Shown: piece by piece, positions 47,124 to 56,183 of the stretch
How the letters are laid out: every line of letters starts with the position of its first letter
Position numbering within the stretch: position 1 is the first letter of the stretch
IMG/VR virus record: IMGVR_UViG_3300025853_008930
Span: 16,706-80,705 of that record
Length of the DNA: 64,000 nt
Source: a virus
Strand: one strand, 5' to 3'
The notes under the pieces: model-generated
Seen by the model: only the letters and a program-made list of their open reading frames with translations
The model's database searches: none
Told to the model about the DNA's origin: nothing
Translations under genes and position numbers: made by a program

Positions 47124-47656
47124 ATACCACATTATAACCATAAGCCTTCACTTGGTAGCAACAATTACTACCCAAGATTCCCACACCCTCGATAATATTA
47201 TTTTCAATTGAGTGTATAAATAATGAAAATAATAATAAAAATATCAATATCATATACTATATAATAGTAAGAAAAACATTATTTTGGGTCAGCAGGAGGA
47301 GTGAAAATAAAAGTGAAAATAAAATTCTTGAAGGTAAAGGGGAATAACTGTGAAGTTATTATATAATAAATATATTATTTTATTATTTTATTATTTTCAA
47401 TACTACTCTCTTTCTTCCCTCCCCTCCTCGATTTTTACTGTCAAGATTCTTGAGGGTTATTTTCCAAAGGATTTTTTTTCTCTCTCGGAAGCAGGGCAAA
47501 ATAATGAAAATAACAAAATATTAGAGCAGTTGCCCGTTTAGCGTTCAAAATAATCTAAAAATAATCCAAAATAATAACTTGAGTTGGCAAAGTTCATCTA
47601 AATCAAAATAGAAATAAAGGCTTTCTTTAAATGTAATTTAAACGGTAGGATAAAAC
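47124..47656. other. AT-rich noncoding gap, possible replication origin
   Basis: Over 500 bases with no convincing gene. It has repeated ATTATTTTCAAT and AATGAAAATAA motifs on both strands, runs of alternating A/T (47210-47270, 47360-47400) and an AATAACT-gtg-AAGTTATT hairpin near 47342-47360. A short GTG frame after AGGAGG near 47300 (about 20 codons) and a 63-codon hydrophobic frame from GTG 47350 could be translated but look AT-driven. Located between the array and the replication operon. I could not identify a classical origin recognition box. Confidence 0.35.
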
Positions 47657-48127
47657 ATGGAAGAAGATAAATGGGAAAATATCAAATTAGATGTAGTTGA
47701 ATACCTAGAATCGGGGGCAGAACTTTCTGTTGGATTGAGGCAAGTAATAGAATTAAACTTGCAGGTTGGAGATAATGACGAAAAGGCTAGAACAGGTGTG
47801 CTTAAATCATTGAAAGCGTTGCTAAGTGGTAAGGAAGGAACTCCTTTCCACAAGGGTAACAAGAGCGACCTCCCTGCTAAGGTGAGGGTCAATGTGCAAA
47901 AGTTAGGTAAGATAATGCATGGTGCTTCAATGGCATATATGGAATATGACGAATTGATGCAACTCATCACACCACGACATAAAAAATCCGGTGGTGGTTT
48001 CTATAAAACTCACAAAGAGTTCGCTAATGCTAATAAGAAGAGACTGATGACGAGGCTCAAAAAAGAATATCGTTTAGGTCTGTGGGATGGAACAATAGAT
48101 GGTTTATTGCCTCTTGAAGAAGAGTAA
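47657..48127 (+). CDS. Family X paralog 3
   Basis: 156 residues. Shares the G-T-P-F-H-K-G core position and L-G-L-W-D-G-T-I-D-G-L end with the paralogs in cassettes 6 and 8, but lacks the Cys-Gly-Asn. It lies outside the array, without the shared promoter. Followed by its own hairpin-rich region. Function unknown. Confidence 0.6.
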   Translation: MEEDKWENIKLDVVEYLESGAELSVGLRQVIELNLQVGDNDEKARTGVLKSLKALLSGKEGTPFHKGNKSDLPAKVRVNVQKLGKIMHGASMAYMEYDELMQLITPRHKKSGGGFYKTHKEFANANKKRLMTRLKKEYRLGLWDGTIDGLLPLEEE

Positions 48128-48389
48128 TGTCACTATAGGTCATTTTTAGCCCGTCGGCATCCATCCGAGTCGGCCTTTATATAGTCAAGGGGAGGGAGGA
48201 GGCAATCGGGTCACTCGGTGACTCACCCCCCAACCGTAACTTGAGTAGTGAATCTACTCGACTTACGCTCACGGTTGAATTAGTTTAAAGCAAGGGGCAA
48301 CAAAGAAGTATATCATTTGATATTACCATGTTTCGGGGGGAACATGCGATGCTTAACTAATTCAACCACCTCACACTCCCCAAATAAAA
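48128..48389 (+). ncRNA. Hairpin-rich region after family X paralog 3
   Basis: No ORF. Contains GTCAC-tcg-GTGAC (about 48216), AACCGT...ACGGTT enclosing GAGTAG-tgaat-CTACTC (about 48230-48275), a 13-bp stem GGTTGAATTAGTT (48273-48285) with AACTAATTCAACC (48355-48367), and CATGTT-tcgggggg-AACATG. AAGGGGCAAC (48292-48301) is nearly complementary to GTTGCCCGTT at 47529. Likely structured RNA and/or the operon leader of the helicase. Confidence 0.5.
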
Positions 48390-49835
48390 ATGGTGATAAA
48401 AATGATAAAAGGAACAATAGAACAAGATGAAATATGGAATGAAATAACAAACACAACCAATGATGTAATAGTCAATGCCGGTGCAGGAACAGGTAAGACT
48501 TTCACAATCGTAGAAGGTGCTAATAGAGCAAATGAAGTAAGAAAGGGTTTTCTATGCTTTAACAAATCTATTCAAACCGAACTACAAGAAAGACTACCCG
48601 AAGGTGTAGAGGCAAAGACATTTCACGCATTGGGTATGAAAGCAGTTAGAGATGTAGTTGGTAAAACTAAAGTAAACAATTGGAAAGTAAAGAATATCAT
48701 TGATACTATTCTAGGCCGTGACTATCACGCACAACCACTTGTCAAACTAATTAGTCTAATCAAAGGCTCAATGGTTGATTGCACTAACGAGCGAGAAATC
48801 TACAAATTAATTGATGAATATAATATTCAATTTCACGATGACCGAGAAGAAGCACTAGGTGTTAGCGTTGTTTGTCAAATACTTGACGAATGTAAATCAA
48901 TCACTCATGAAATTGACTTCGATGATATGATTTGGCTACCACTAGTCAATGGTTATCCTCTACCACAATTTGATATTCTATTCGTTGATGAAGCACAAGA
49001 CTTCAATGAAATGCAAAGACAACTAGTTTTGTCATGCACTAAAAACGGTAGATGTATTATTGTTGGTGACAAGAATCAAGCAATCTATGGCTTTAGAGGA
49101 GCAGATAGCGGTAGTATTGCTATCTTCAAGAATCAACTAGAAGCAAGAGGTAAAACTGTTGTAGAGTTTGGTTTGACTCTAACATGGAGATGTCCTAAGT
49201 TAGTGGTTGCAGAAGCAAACAGATATGTCAAAGACTTCAATTGTTTAGAAACTGCTGAAACAGGTAATGTTCATGTTAATGCGTATCTAAACCCACAGAA
49301 GGGTGACATGGTATTATGCAGATATAATGCACCATTAGTTAGTGCATTCTATGACTTGATTACTCAAGGTAAATCAGCATATATTCTAGGCCGTGACATG
49401 CACAAAGGTTTGGTAAACTATGTCAAAAAGATTACCAAGAACGAAGGTATGTCATCCGAGGAATTTTGCGAACTACTTGAAGTAAGTTATAATGCTGAAT
49501 ATGCTAAGTTGCTTAAGGCTGAAAAGCAAAACCAAGCAAACACACTTAGCGATAAATATGAATGTATCAAGATATTTGCTAGTAAGGCAAACTATGTTGG
49601 TGGCATTATCAAAGAAATCGAAAAACTGTTTAACAGTAAAACAAGAGGCGATATTAAATTATCAACTGTTCACAAGGCTAAAGGTCTTGAGGCTGATAAT
49701 GTATTCATCTTAGCAACTGAAAGAATGCCACATCCAAAAGCATCTAATATGCAAGAGGAAAGAAACATTTGTTATGTTGCTATAACAAGGGCTAAGAAAA
49801 ACCTATATTATTGTGGCCCAAGACCAAAGAATTGA
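48390..49835 (+). CDS. UvrD/Rep-like SF1 DNA helicase
   Basis: 481 residues (ATG 48402 is an alternative start). Motif I A-G-A-G-T-G-K-T, motif II V-D-E-A-Q-D, motif III G-D-K-N-Q-A-I-Y-G-F-R-G-A, motif V S-T-V-H-K-A-K-G-L-E-A-D, and motif VI Y-V-A-I-T-R-A-K-K. Short 2A/2B insertions, so it is compact compared with UvrD (about 720 aa). 3'-5' helicase for replication or recombination, first gene of the right-arm operon. Confidence 0.85.
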   Translation: MVIKMIKGTIEQDEIWNEITNTTNDVIVNAGAGTGKTFTIVEGANRANEVRKGFLCFNKSIQTELQERLPEGVEAKTFHALGMKAVRDVVGKTKVNNWKVKNIIDTILGRDYHAQPLVKLISLIKGSMVDCTNEREIYKLIDEYNIQFHDDREEALGVSVVCQILDECKSITHEIDFDDMIWLPLVNGYPLPQFDILFVDEAQDFNEMQRQLVLSCTKNGRCIIVGDKNQAIYGFRGADSGSIAIFKNQLEARGKTVVEFGLTLTWRCPKLVVAEANRYVKDFNCLETAETGNVHVNAYLNPQKGDMVLCRYNAPLVSAFYDLITQGKSAYILGRDMHKGLVNYVKKITKNEGMSSEEFCELLEVSYNAEYAKLLKAEKQNQANTLSDKYECIKIFASKANYVGGIIKEIEKLFNSKTRGDIKLSTVHKAKGLEADNVFILATERMPHPKASNMQEERNICYVAITRAKKNLYYCGPRPKN

Positions 49836-49849
49836 ATGGAGGAATAAAA

Positions 49850-51139
49850 ATGGAAACAGAAATAATTAGAGCAAAAAGAAGTTTAGGTGACGGACATTGG
49901 GATAAGAAACTCATTGCCAATATGGTAGAGTTATCTAATGCCGACAACTATGAGGAGGCAAAACATGAATGGATTGCTACCGGAGATGTTTGGTGGAGTG
50001 GTAATTCTAACGAAAGACCATCATGGGTTAATGACCATGCAGGTAAGTGTCTTTGTGGACATAGAGTTGTCTATCACTTCAAGATAATGAACACCGAAAA
50101 CGGTAATGAAGAATGTGTCGGTAGTGAACATATTGGTTCGTATCTTATTCTTAGAGAAATCAAAGAAAGAACCGGACTTAAAGAATCCGAGATTACTGAT
50201 GAGATGATTCAAGAATGGATTAACGAAAGAACACAATCTATGATTCAAACCGCATGGTGGCATACTAATGGTGAACACTTTACTGAAATGTTTGATGCTA
50301 TCAAAGAGGCTGATTTGAGAATCAATGTTAAGTCTAAAGACCAATATTGGTGTTGGACTGATAAGAAATACAAAATAAGAAGTCGTGTGTTAAAGCGTGG
50401 TAGTGGTAAACTCGGTGAAGAGGGTTATCAAATGTCATCTATTGTATGGCGTTGGAGTCATCCAAATAATCCTAAGAATCAACGAACAACTAGAGGCTAT
50501 CCGAATGATAAACTTTGGAATGACTTAGTTTACTTCCATGCTATGTATCTTGTTGAGCATAAAGTGAGATTAGACGCTGAAGATGCTAGACTCGATAAAG
50601 CAACTCAACAACAACATGAAAGAATGGCTAGACAGGAACAAGAGCGTTTAGAAAGACAAGAACGCCAACGACTTAGAGAGCAAGAATGGGAAAGACAACG
50701 GGCTGAAAGACAGGCTAAGTATGAACAAGAAGAAAAAGAGCGTAAGGCAAATCTTCTAATCACTAATGCGGATAAACTAACTCAAGAGCGACAACAACTA
50801 AACGACCTATCTATGTTTAACAACACAGAAGTTACCGAGTTCAAGAATATGTGCGACTACTATGGCTTACCTGTCTTTGACGGTAACTTCCCTATATCAA
50901 TATGGGAATCTTCTTTCTTGTTAGACATTAGAAGAAGAATGGCTAGTGGTAGAGAGTTATCACCGAATCAACTACAAACTCTCAAGAATATTTGTAGTGG
51001 TGAACCTGCTACATCTAAGCAAGTTCAATACTTAGAAAACTTAGGCTATGAAGGTAGTTTTGACGGTATAACTAAAAGAAAGGCTAGCATCATGATTACC
51101 AACAAGAAGCAATACGACACTTTTGAGGGAGAACAATGA
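49850..51139 (+). CDS. Zinc-site and coiled-coil protein, unknown
   Basis: 429 residues from ATG 49850 (GGAGGAATAAAA leader). N-terminal zinc-like site C-L-C-G-H...N-E-E-C-V-G-S-E-H (about 73-103). A long Arg/Gln/Glu coiled coil (about 245-310, Q-E-R-L-E-R-Q-E-R-Q-R). C-terminal helices. The C-x-C-G/E-C-V-G-S pattern occurs in uncharacterised phage proteins. Unknown function, next to the helicase. Confidence 0.6.
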   Translation: METEIIRAKRSLGDGHWDKKLIANMVELSNADNYEEAKHEWIATGDVWWSGNSNERPSWVNDHAGKCLCGHRVVYHFKIMNTENGNEECVGSEHIGSYLILREIKERTGLKESEITDEMIQEWINERTQSMIQTAWWHTNGEHFTEMFDAIKEADLRINVKSKDQYWCWTDKKYKIRSRVLKRGSGKLGEEGYQMSSIVWRWSHPNNPKNQRTTRGYPNDKLWNDLVYFHAMYLVEHKVRLDAEDARLDKATQQQHERMARQEQERLERQERQRLREQEWERQRAERQAKYEQEEKERKANLLITNADKLTQERQQLNDLSMFNNTEVTEFKNMCDYYGLPVFDGNFPISIWESSFLLDIRRRMASGRELSPNQLQTLKNICSGEPATSKQVQYLENLGYEGSFDGITKRKASIMITNKKQYDTFEGEQ

Positions 51140-51318
51140 CACAAAAGAAAGGTAATAAACGACAAACTCGCTCAAAGCCTAAAGAAGACTTGAATAAAGA
51201 TGCAGAATATCTTGTAGGTCTAATCAAGGAATTTGATAAGTTTCTCGATGAACACTCTCACCATCGAGTGAGAAAGGTTATCGAAGCCTACAAGAAATTC
51301 TTTAAGGGTCAATTGTGA
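51136..51318 (+). CDS. Small basic protein, unknown
   Basis: 60 residues. Lys/Arg-rich start, one helix with H-S-H-H-R. ATGA overlap with the previous stop. No family recognised. Confidence 0.55.
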   Translation: MTQKKGNKRQTRSKPKEDLNKDAEYLVGLIKEFDKFLDEHSHHRVRKVIEAYKKFFKGQL

Positions 51319-51322
51319 TTGA

Positions 51323-51568
51323 ATGCTTAATTGGCTCAAGCAGTTCTTTGTTAAAGAGCGTAAAGAGAAAATTCCTAAGTGCTACAAATGTGGGTTAGTA
51401 GCATCAACGATGGTGTTTATGGAATTTAAAACAATGGAACTAGAAGAAATAGAAAATAATATTCTAGTTCAACTTTGTAGTCATTGTCATACAGAATTAT
51501 TTGTTTTGTATGACAAAGACTACATCCCACCAATAATAAATAAAAATGGAGATGAAAATAATGGATGA
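51323..51568 (+). CDS. Small zinc-binding protein
   Basis: 81 residues. C-Y-K-C (about 21) and C-S-H-C-H (about 52) give one zinc site. Amphipathic N-terminal helix. Unknown function. Confidence 0.55.
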   Translation: MLNWLKQFFVKERKEKIPKCYKCGLVASTMVFMEFKTMELEEIENNILVQLCSHCHTELFVLYDKDYIPPIINKNGDENNG

Positions 51569-51779
51569 AGAAATATATAAAATAATAACAGATAGTTACG
51601 GGACTGTCTTTGAACCTGCTCCTAGAGAGCAAATAGAAGTGCATAAGAAACATGCAAATGAGGGCATGGATATTGCCCTTCGTCATTTCAAAAGAAACCC
51701 AAGTGCAGAAAATTTCAACTTGCTAAAAGTGGCTATGCTAACTTATCAGTATTGGGTGCAAAAGAGGGTGATGCAATGA
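51561..51779 (+). CDS. Small acidic helical protein
   Basis: 72 residues from ATG 51561; the upstream ATG 51546 lies within the ribosome site GGAGATG. Helical with His/Lys/Asn-rich middle. Stop overlaps the next ATG. Confidence 0.55.
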   Translation: MDEEIYKIITDSYGTVFEPAPREQIEVHKKHANEGMDIALRHFKRNPSAENFNLLKVAMLTYQYWVQKRVMQ

Positions 51780-52414
51780 ATATATTTGCACTATCAAAAA
51801 GCCCTGTAGAATCAGCACAACAAATGATAAACAAGCATGTAGTAAAAATGCCAACTGAAACTTGTCAAATGCTACATACTAATGCTTTGTTTAAAGAATA
51901 CACGGATAGATACGGACAAGAACCAACTCTAGCACAACTAAAACAATACCACGAAGATACAGAATCTATCTTAATGAAACCTGCTATGCTTAACCACCCT
52001 AGCACTATTTGGGCTAGACAAAACAATGATAATACTATGTGGTTGTTTGAACATGGTATGGCTCTTTGTGAAGAGTATTCACTAAGATACTACAATAAAA
52101 GACATGGCACTCACAAAAGACTATTACAAACACCAATAGAATATGATGCAGACAGCAGTTTAGCGACACCCGTAACCATTGCTATGTTTGATAGTTATAG
52201 AATACCAAATGAGTATGGAGAACATTGTTGGGAATATGTAGTTGATTCTTATAGACACTACTACCTTGAAGGTAAGTGGAGATTCGCACAGTGGACTAAA
52301 AGAGAAGAACCTAGTTGGTGGCCTAAAAATCATGCCATCAATAAGGGCAATGAAATAATCATAGATTACAACGAAAGATTCGGTGCTAACATAAAACTGT
52401 TGGAGGTAAAATAA
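51776..52414 (+). CDS. Marine-phage-type conserved protein, unknown
   Basis: 212 residues, starts M-N-I-F-A-L. Contains K-H-V-V-K-M-P-T-E-T-C-Q-M-L, a core that I recall in proteins of many cyanophages and other marine viruses. His/Trp-rich, with W-W-P-K-N-H-A near the end. Possibly enzymatic (conserved His/Glu/Trp), but activity unknown. Confidence 0.6.
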   Translation: MNIFALSKSPVESAQQMINKHVVKMPTETCQMLHTNALFKEYTDRYGQEPTLAQLKQYHEDTESILMKPAMLNHPSTIWARQNNDNTMWLFEHGMALCEEYSLRYYNKRHGTHKRLLQTPIEYDADSSLATPVTIAMFDSYRIPNEYGEHCWEYVVDSYRHYYLEGKWRFAQWTKREEPSWWPKNHAINKGNEIIIDYNERFGANIKLLEVK

Positions 52415-52707
52415 TGGAATGTGAAAAATGTAATGGAACAGGATGGGTAGATAGTTGGAGTATAGGTCACGATGTAATGTTGAAAGAACAATGTTATGAT
52501 TGTATGGCCCACGAAAGAGATAAAGTTCAACTTGGTATGGAAATATCTAAACTACTATCTACTCTTAGTAGAGAGAGACTCGCAATAAATTTAGCCCAAC
52601 TATTAGTAGAGTTGTCGGACAAACACTACGACTTAACTAAACTCGATGAACTAGTTGCGGCTAAAGATAAAGAAGGAATAATGATGGAAATAAAATATAT
52701 GATGTGA
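52414..52707 (+). CDS. DnaJ-type zinc-motif protein
   Basis: 97 residues. C-E-K-C-N-G-T-G-W...C-Y-D-C is half of a DnaJ-like zinc centre. The rest is helical. Could help a chaperone or bind nucleic acid. One-base overlap with the previous gene. Confidence 0.6.
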   Translation: MECEKCNGTGWVDSWSIGHDVMLKEQCYDCMAHERDKVQLGMEISKLLSTLSRERLAINLAQLLVELSDKHYDLTKLDELVAAKDKEGIMMEIKYMM

Positions 52708-52711
52708 TAAA

Positions 52712-52981
52712 ATGAAAAAGAATGTAGAATTTAGTATAGTGCAAGATTTAGAGTTACCCCCGTTGGTAATCTCGATGAATGAATATGATGTTCCTAAAGT
52801 TATGTTGAATACTCAACATAAAATATGGTTGTCTTTAAATAGACGATTAATCTTAGGAATCTTTGAAGCCCTGCCGGAAAAACTAGATATGATTTTAGAC
52901 GGTTATCTTAGGGAACAAAGAATGTATGAAATTGATGACAATAACATGCAAAAGCAAATTAACGGTAGAGGTGAAGAATAA
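52712..52981 (+). CDS. Small protein, unknown
   Basis: 89 residues, alpha/beta with a Leu/Arg-rich helix (W-L-S-L-N-R-R-L-I-L-G-I-F). No motif recognised. Confidence 0.5.
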   Translation: MKKNVEFSIVQDLELPPLVISMNEYDVPKVMLNTQHKIWLSLNRRLILGIFEALPEKLDMILDGYLREQRMYEIDDNNMQKQINGRGEE

Positions 52982-53076
52982 ATTGGTAAATGATTTATTT
53001 TCATTCACTCGAAGCCGGAATGAAATTAGGCTCGCTTTAAATAGTGATTAAAATAAAATAAATAGGAGAGAAAAAT

Positions 53077-53193
53077 ATGTGGAAAGGAATTTTGAAAGTA
53101 GCATTTTGGGGAACGGTAGGACTATCAACTGGCTTGGTCGGACTAGCGTTACTAGCACAAGACGACGACTTAGGTAGTGGTCGTTTAGAATAA
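53077..53193 (+). CDS. Membrane micro-protein with tag-like N-terminus (M-W-K-G-I-L-K)
   Basis: 38 residues. M-W-K-G-I-L-K is the same form as the left-arm tag, followed by one hydrophobic helix (A-F-W-G-T-V-G-L-S-T-G-L-V-G-L-A-L-L-A) and an acidic D-D-D-L end. AGGAGAG lies 8 bases upstream of ATG. The only tag-like protein in the right arm. Confidence 0.6.
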   Translation: MWKGILKVAFWGTVGLSTGLVGLALLAQDDDLGSGRLE

Positions 53194-53220
53194 AAAAATA
53201 AAAAAAAGGAGATGAAAAAT

Positions 53221-53421
53221 ATGGTAAAAGTAAGAATATTGAACGAAACAGGACATACGGAACTTCAACTAGAAGTTCAAGAGGTTATTGAGCAAATTGA
53301 CACACACCCTACACATTGGGTTTTCGTTGATGGTGAAATGGTTAGCCGTGAATCTATCAATGAAATCAATTGGGATGCAGTAGACAGCGTTGATTTGACC
53401 CCTGCTATCGTAGGCGGCTGA
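53221..53421 (+). CDS. Small protein, unknown
   Basis: 66 residues from ATG 53221 (AAAGGAG spaced correctly; the ATG at 53212 is too close). Beta-alpha-beta-like, with W-V-F-V-D-G-E-M-V. Possibly ubiquitin-like/beta-grasp in size, ends A-I-V-G-G, but I cannot establish the fold. Confidence 0.5.
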   Translation: MVKVRILNETGHTELQLEVQEVIEQIDTHPTHWVFVDGEMVSRESINEINWDAVDSVDLTPAIVGG

Positions 53422-53500
53422 ATTAGTATCTACTGATTCTTCTCAATAATGATGGAAGAGGGGAGAAGGGGTTATTACACTCCTTCTCCCCGTTTGTGGT

Positions 53501-53851
53501 GTGAAGATAGATTATGAGGACTTCATTGAATCCTCTTTCACCATAATAAATGGTTGGGATTACAAGGTTGAATCGTGGATTATAGATAGATTTGAAATGG
53601 TTGTTTCAAGTAGAAGTCAAAAATCCATGATAAAATTTTCAGTAAGTCAATTATTAGACAACATATTATGGGGAGTCCCTATAGCAGTTAATCGAGGTTT
53701 TTATGAATGGAAGATTGAGAATCTTCCTCTTAGATTAGAAGCAATGAAATTCCATAGAGAAAATTGTAGTGGTCATGACAATTGTAAAATGTGTAAGTTA
53801 GAAAAACAATGGAGTGAATTTAATGAAAGAACAAGACCCGAACTATGTTAG
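53501..53851 (+). CDS. Small protein with Cys/His C-terminus
   Basis: 116 residues from GTG 53501. Mixed alpha/beta. Residues 92-103 have C-S-G-H-D-N-C-K-M-C-K, a zinc-like cluster. No family recognised. Confidence 0.5.
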   Translation: MKIDYEDFIESSFTIINGWDYKVESWIIDRFEMVVSSRSQKSMIKFSVSQLLDNILWGVPIAVNRGFYEWKIENLPLRLEAMKFHRENCSGHDNCKMCKLEKQWSEFNERTRPELC

Positions 53852-53990
53852 TAGCCATAGAGCGTATAAGAAAAGAATTGCTACTAGATGCCGTGTATGC
53901 GGTGGGCAACTATTATTGCCCGAAGAAATTAAATTAGAAAGGCACAAGAAATGTGTGCCGAAATCAGATTCAAAAATATATATGATGTGA
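53823..53990 (+). CDS. Small zinc-finger protein
   Basis: 55 residues, overlaps the previous gene's end. C-R-V-C-G-G...H-K-K-C (about 27-47) is a C2HC zinc site. Basic. Could act in transcription or translation control. Confidence 0.5.
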   Translation: MKEQDPNYVSSHRAYKKRIATRCRVCGGQLLLPEEIKLERHKKCVPKSDSKIYMM

Positions 53991-53995
53991 TAAGA

Positions 53996-55162
53996 ATGAA
54001 GAAAATAGAAATTGAAATAAGAAAGCCGGATGATGGAGCCAATTATTATACGACTTATGTAAAGTCCGACCTGCTACGCTACAGTAGAAATAAAACTGTA
54101 AACCCTGATAGGTCAGCAAAAGACCCTTTACATGGAGCGTTAAAGACTATGTTCAAAAACATACTAAAACAACCTAGAACGAATAGATGGGGTTACACTA
54201 ACAAACTAAACTATTTTGGTGAAGGTGATTTTAGTGGAGTATTTTGGATAAAAGAATGTCCAATTGCCCTATCAAGAACCAATGGTAAATTTAGAATAAA
54301 TGGTAAAGCAGAAAGTATGGAAACTATCGCCAATGCTTTTGCTAGAGTTGCATTCAAATCTTGCTTTAGTGATGATAATTCTCAACTAATGCAGACCTTA
54401 TTTACTTCTCTAAGTCTTAGTGAAGATATTAAATATGTATTAGAAAATAGAGTTCCTTATCATTACTTTAGAGATTTTGAAAAGCAAGAAGTTAGACTTA
54501 ATGTTGCTCAAATAGGTGACAAGGAGTTTGCTATTGAAATTGGTGATGGGGTGTGGGGTAATATCTCAATGAAAGATTTACAGTCATTTTGTAACTACTA
54601 TATTCATGGTAAGAAGAATAGTAAGTTTAGAAGAATGGGCCTAAAAAGACTATACGAAGCACTAGTCGGTAGAGAACCACTAGACTCGGACATTAAAGTT
54701 ATGAGGGAGTTTCTAGCACAAAACAGAACCGAAGACCTTATTGAGAATAGAGCCAAAGAACTGTTAAGAGACATCACTAAACAATATCCTAATAGAATTA
54801 AACTAATAGAAGATGAAAACAACGAACCGGAAACAATGTATATTGCAGGTAATGAATACGATTGGAAACTATCTAATAGCAAATACAAGAGCGACATACA
54901 AATGGTATCTACTTTTGTTAGACAGAAGCGAGATATTATTGTTGATGATGAAACCACTAAAGAAGAGTGGTATTGGAGTGGGCCAATATGTATAGATAAT
55001 ATGGCTAGAGGTTCTTCACTAGGCGACCAATTCGCAACTAGGGCATTTGCTCTACTTAATGATAATATGACAGTAGCAAGAGTTAGCACAATTAAAGGCT
55101 ACTTAAAATACAAACCAAATGAAAATGAAAGAGTGGATATAAATGAAATGCATGGAGTGTAA
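53996..55162 (+). CDS. Unknown protein upstream of TFB
   Basis: 388 residues from ATG 53996. Mixed alpha/beta. Basic N-terminal part (Y-S-R-N-K-T, K-T-M-F-K-N-I-L-K) and an acidic middle. Ends inside the TFB gene start (20-base overlap), suggesting coupled expression. No motif recognised. Confidence 0.55.
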   Translation: MKKIEIEIRKPDDGANYYTTYVKSDLLRYSRNKTVNPDRSAKDPLHGALKTMFKNILKQPRTNRWGYTNKLNYFGEGDFSGVFWIKECPIALSRTNGKFRINGKAESMETIANAFARVAFKSCFSDDNSQLMQTLFTSLSLSEDIKYVLENRVPYHYFRDFEKQEVRLNVAQIGDKEFAIEIGDGVWGNISMKDLQSFCNYYIHGKKNSKFRRMGLKRLYEALVGREPLDSDIKVMREFLAQNRTEDLIENRAKELLRDITKQYPNRIKLIEDENNEPETMYIAGNEYDWKLSNSKYKSDIQMVSTFVRQKRDIIVDDETTKEEWYWSGPICIDNMARGSSLGDQFATRAFALLNDNMTVARVSTIKGYLKYKPNENERVDINEMHGV

Positions 55163-55979
55163 TGGAACACAATTTGAAATGGATGAAAGAATGGGCGAAC
55201 TATCTTGTATAGATTGCGGCTACATAGCAGTAACAGAACTGTTTGAACAAACAACCTTGCCTGTTAATAAAGATGGTGAGTTTATTCATTCTGCTGATAA
55301 GTTATTGGGGTCAAGAACAAACCACAACGAAAAGGCGTGGCTTAGAAATTCTAATCACCATTTAGAGAAAGGGCTTAGAATGTGCAATATGTTATTGGCT
55401 ACATTGATGCCTAATCATCCATTAAAGGATAGAGTAGAAGAGTGTTATATCTCTCTTTATAGAAGTAACACTCTTACTACTTTAGGTGTTGAAGAAAAGG
55501 CAACTGCTGTTGTATATTATGTTCTAAGAGAAAACAGAACACCTGTATCTCTTAAAGAGTTAAGGCAAGAGTTTTCTTGTAATACTAGAACATTAAATCA
55601 AGCAATAAAAAGAATCAACAAGCATTTCAATAATGTAAATGCCTATACTAAGATTGACCCGCATTATATGTTAAAGACGGTTACAAGTAAAATTACTGAT
55701 GACTTAACATTTGCATCTAAATGTCAAGATGTGTTAGAATTATTTGAGCCTCTAACACAAAATGTAGATTGTGTAAAAGGCACAGTATATTATTCTAGTA
55801 TTTGTTGGATTGCCAAGAATATTTACTTGCATCCAATAAAACAGAAAGAGATTGCAGAAAAGGCTAATGTGTCTTTATCTTCAATTAAACTAACCACAAA
55901 GAAACTGTTGGCTTTGATTGGTTATGAAAAATGCTCTCAAGTGAGAGGTAAACAGATAAATGAATTAAGGAGAAATTAA
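55143..55979 (+). CDS. Transcription initiation factor TFB (TFIIB family)
   Basis: 278 residues. N-terminal zinc ribbon C-M-E-C...C-I-D-C (about 3-27), a linker with D-K-L-L-G-S-R-T like the TFB B-finger/linker, then two cyclin-like repeats (about 75-160 and 175-265) with V-E-E-K-A-T-A-V-V-Y and Q-K-E-I-A-E-K-A-N-V-S. A virus-borne TFB would direct host RNA polymerase to viral promoters, possibly those of the cassette array. Strong evidence for an archaeal host. Confidence 0.85.
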   Translation: MKCMECNGTQFEMDERMGELSCIDCGYIAVTELFEQTTLPVNKDGEFIHSADKLLGSRTNHNEKAWLRNSNHHLEKGLRMCNMLLATLMPNHPLKDRVEECYISLYRSNTLTTLGVEEKATAVVYYVLRENRTPVSLKELRQEFSCNTRTLNQAIKRINKHFNNVNAYTKIDPHYMLKTVTSKITDDLTFASKCQDVLELFEPLTQNVDCVKGTVYYSSICWIAKNIYLHPIKQKEIAEKANVSLSSIKLTTKKLLALIGYEKCSQVRGKQINELRRN

Positions 55980-55980
55980 A

Positions 55981-56181
55981 ATGATAAATGAAGAATGGAT
56001 TGAATATTATGTATATTTAGAAGAATTACGGCAAAGTGGAGAAACCAATATGTTTGGTGCTACTCCGTATTTGAGAGAAGAATTTGGCTTAGGCCGAAGA
56101 GAAGCAATAAAGATTCTAAGTAGTTGGATGGATAACTACGAAGAACTAGTAGAAAAAGGAATAATAAATAGAGGTGACTAA
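55981..56181 (+). CDS. Small phage-type conserved protein
   Basis: 66 residues: L-R-Q-S-G-E-T-N-M-F-G-A and Y-L-R-E-E-F-G-L form a pattern I recall from many myovirus small proteins. Predicted helical. Unknown role. Confidence 0.55.
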   Translation: MINEEWIEYYVYLEELRQSGETNMFGATPYLREEFGLGRREAIKILSSWMDNYEELVEKGIINRGD

Positions 56182-56183
56182 GT

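Noticed and set aside
47350-47541. 63-codon hydrophobic frame from GTG in the AT-rich gap
   Set aside because: A possible ribosome site exists, but the composition follows the AT-rich DNA and no homology-like pattern is visible. Left as part of the noncoding entry.
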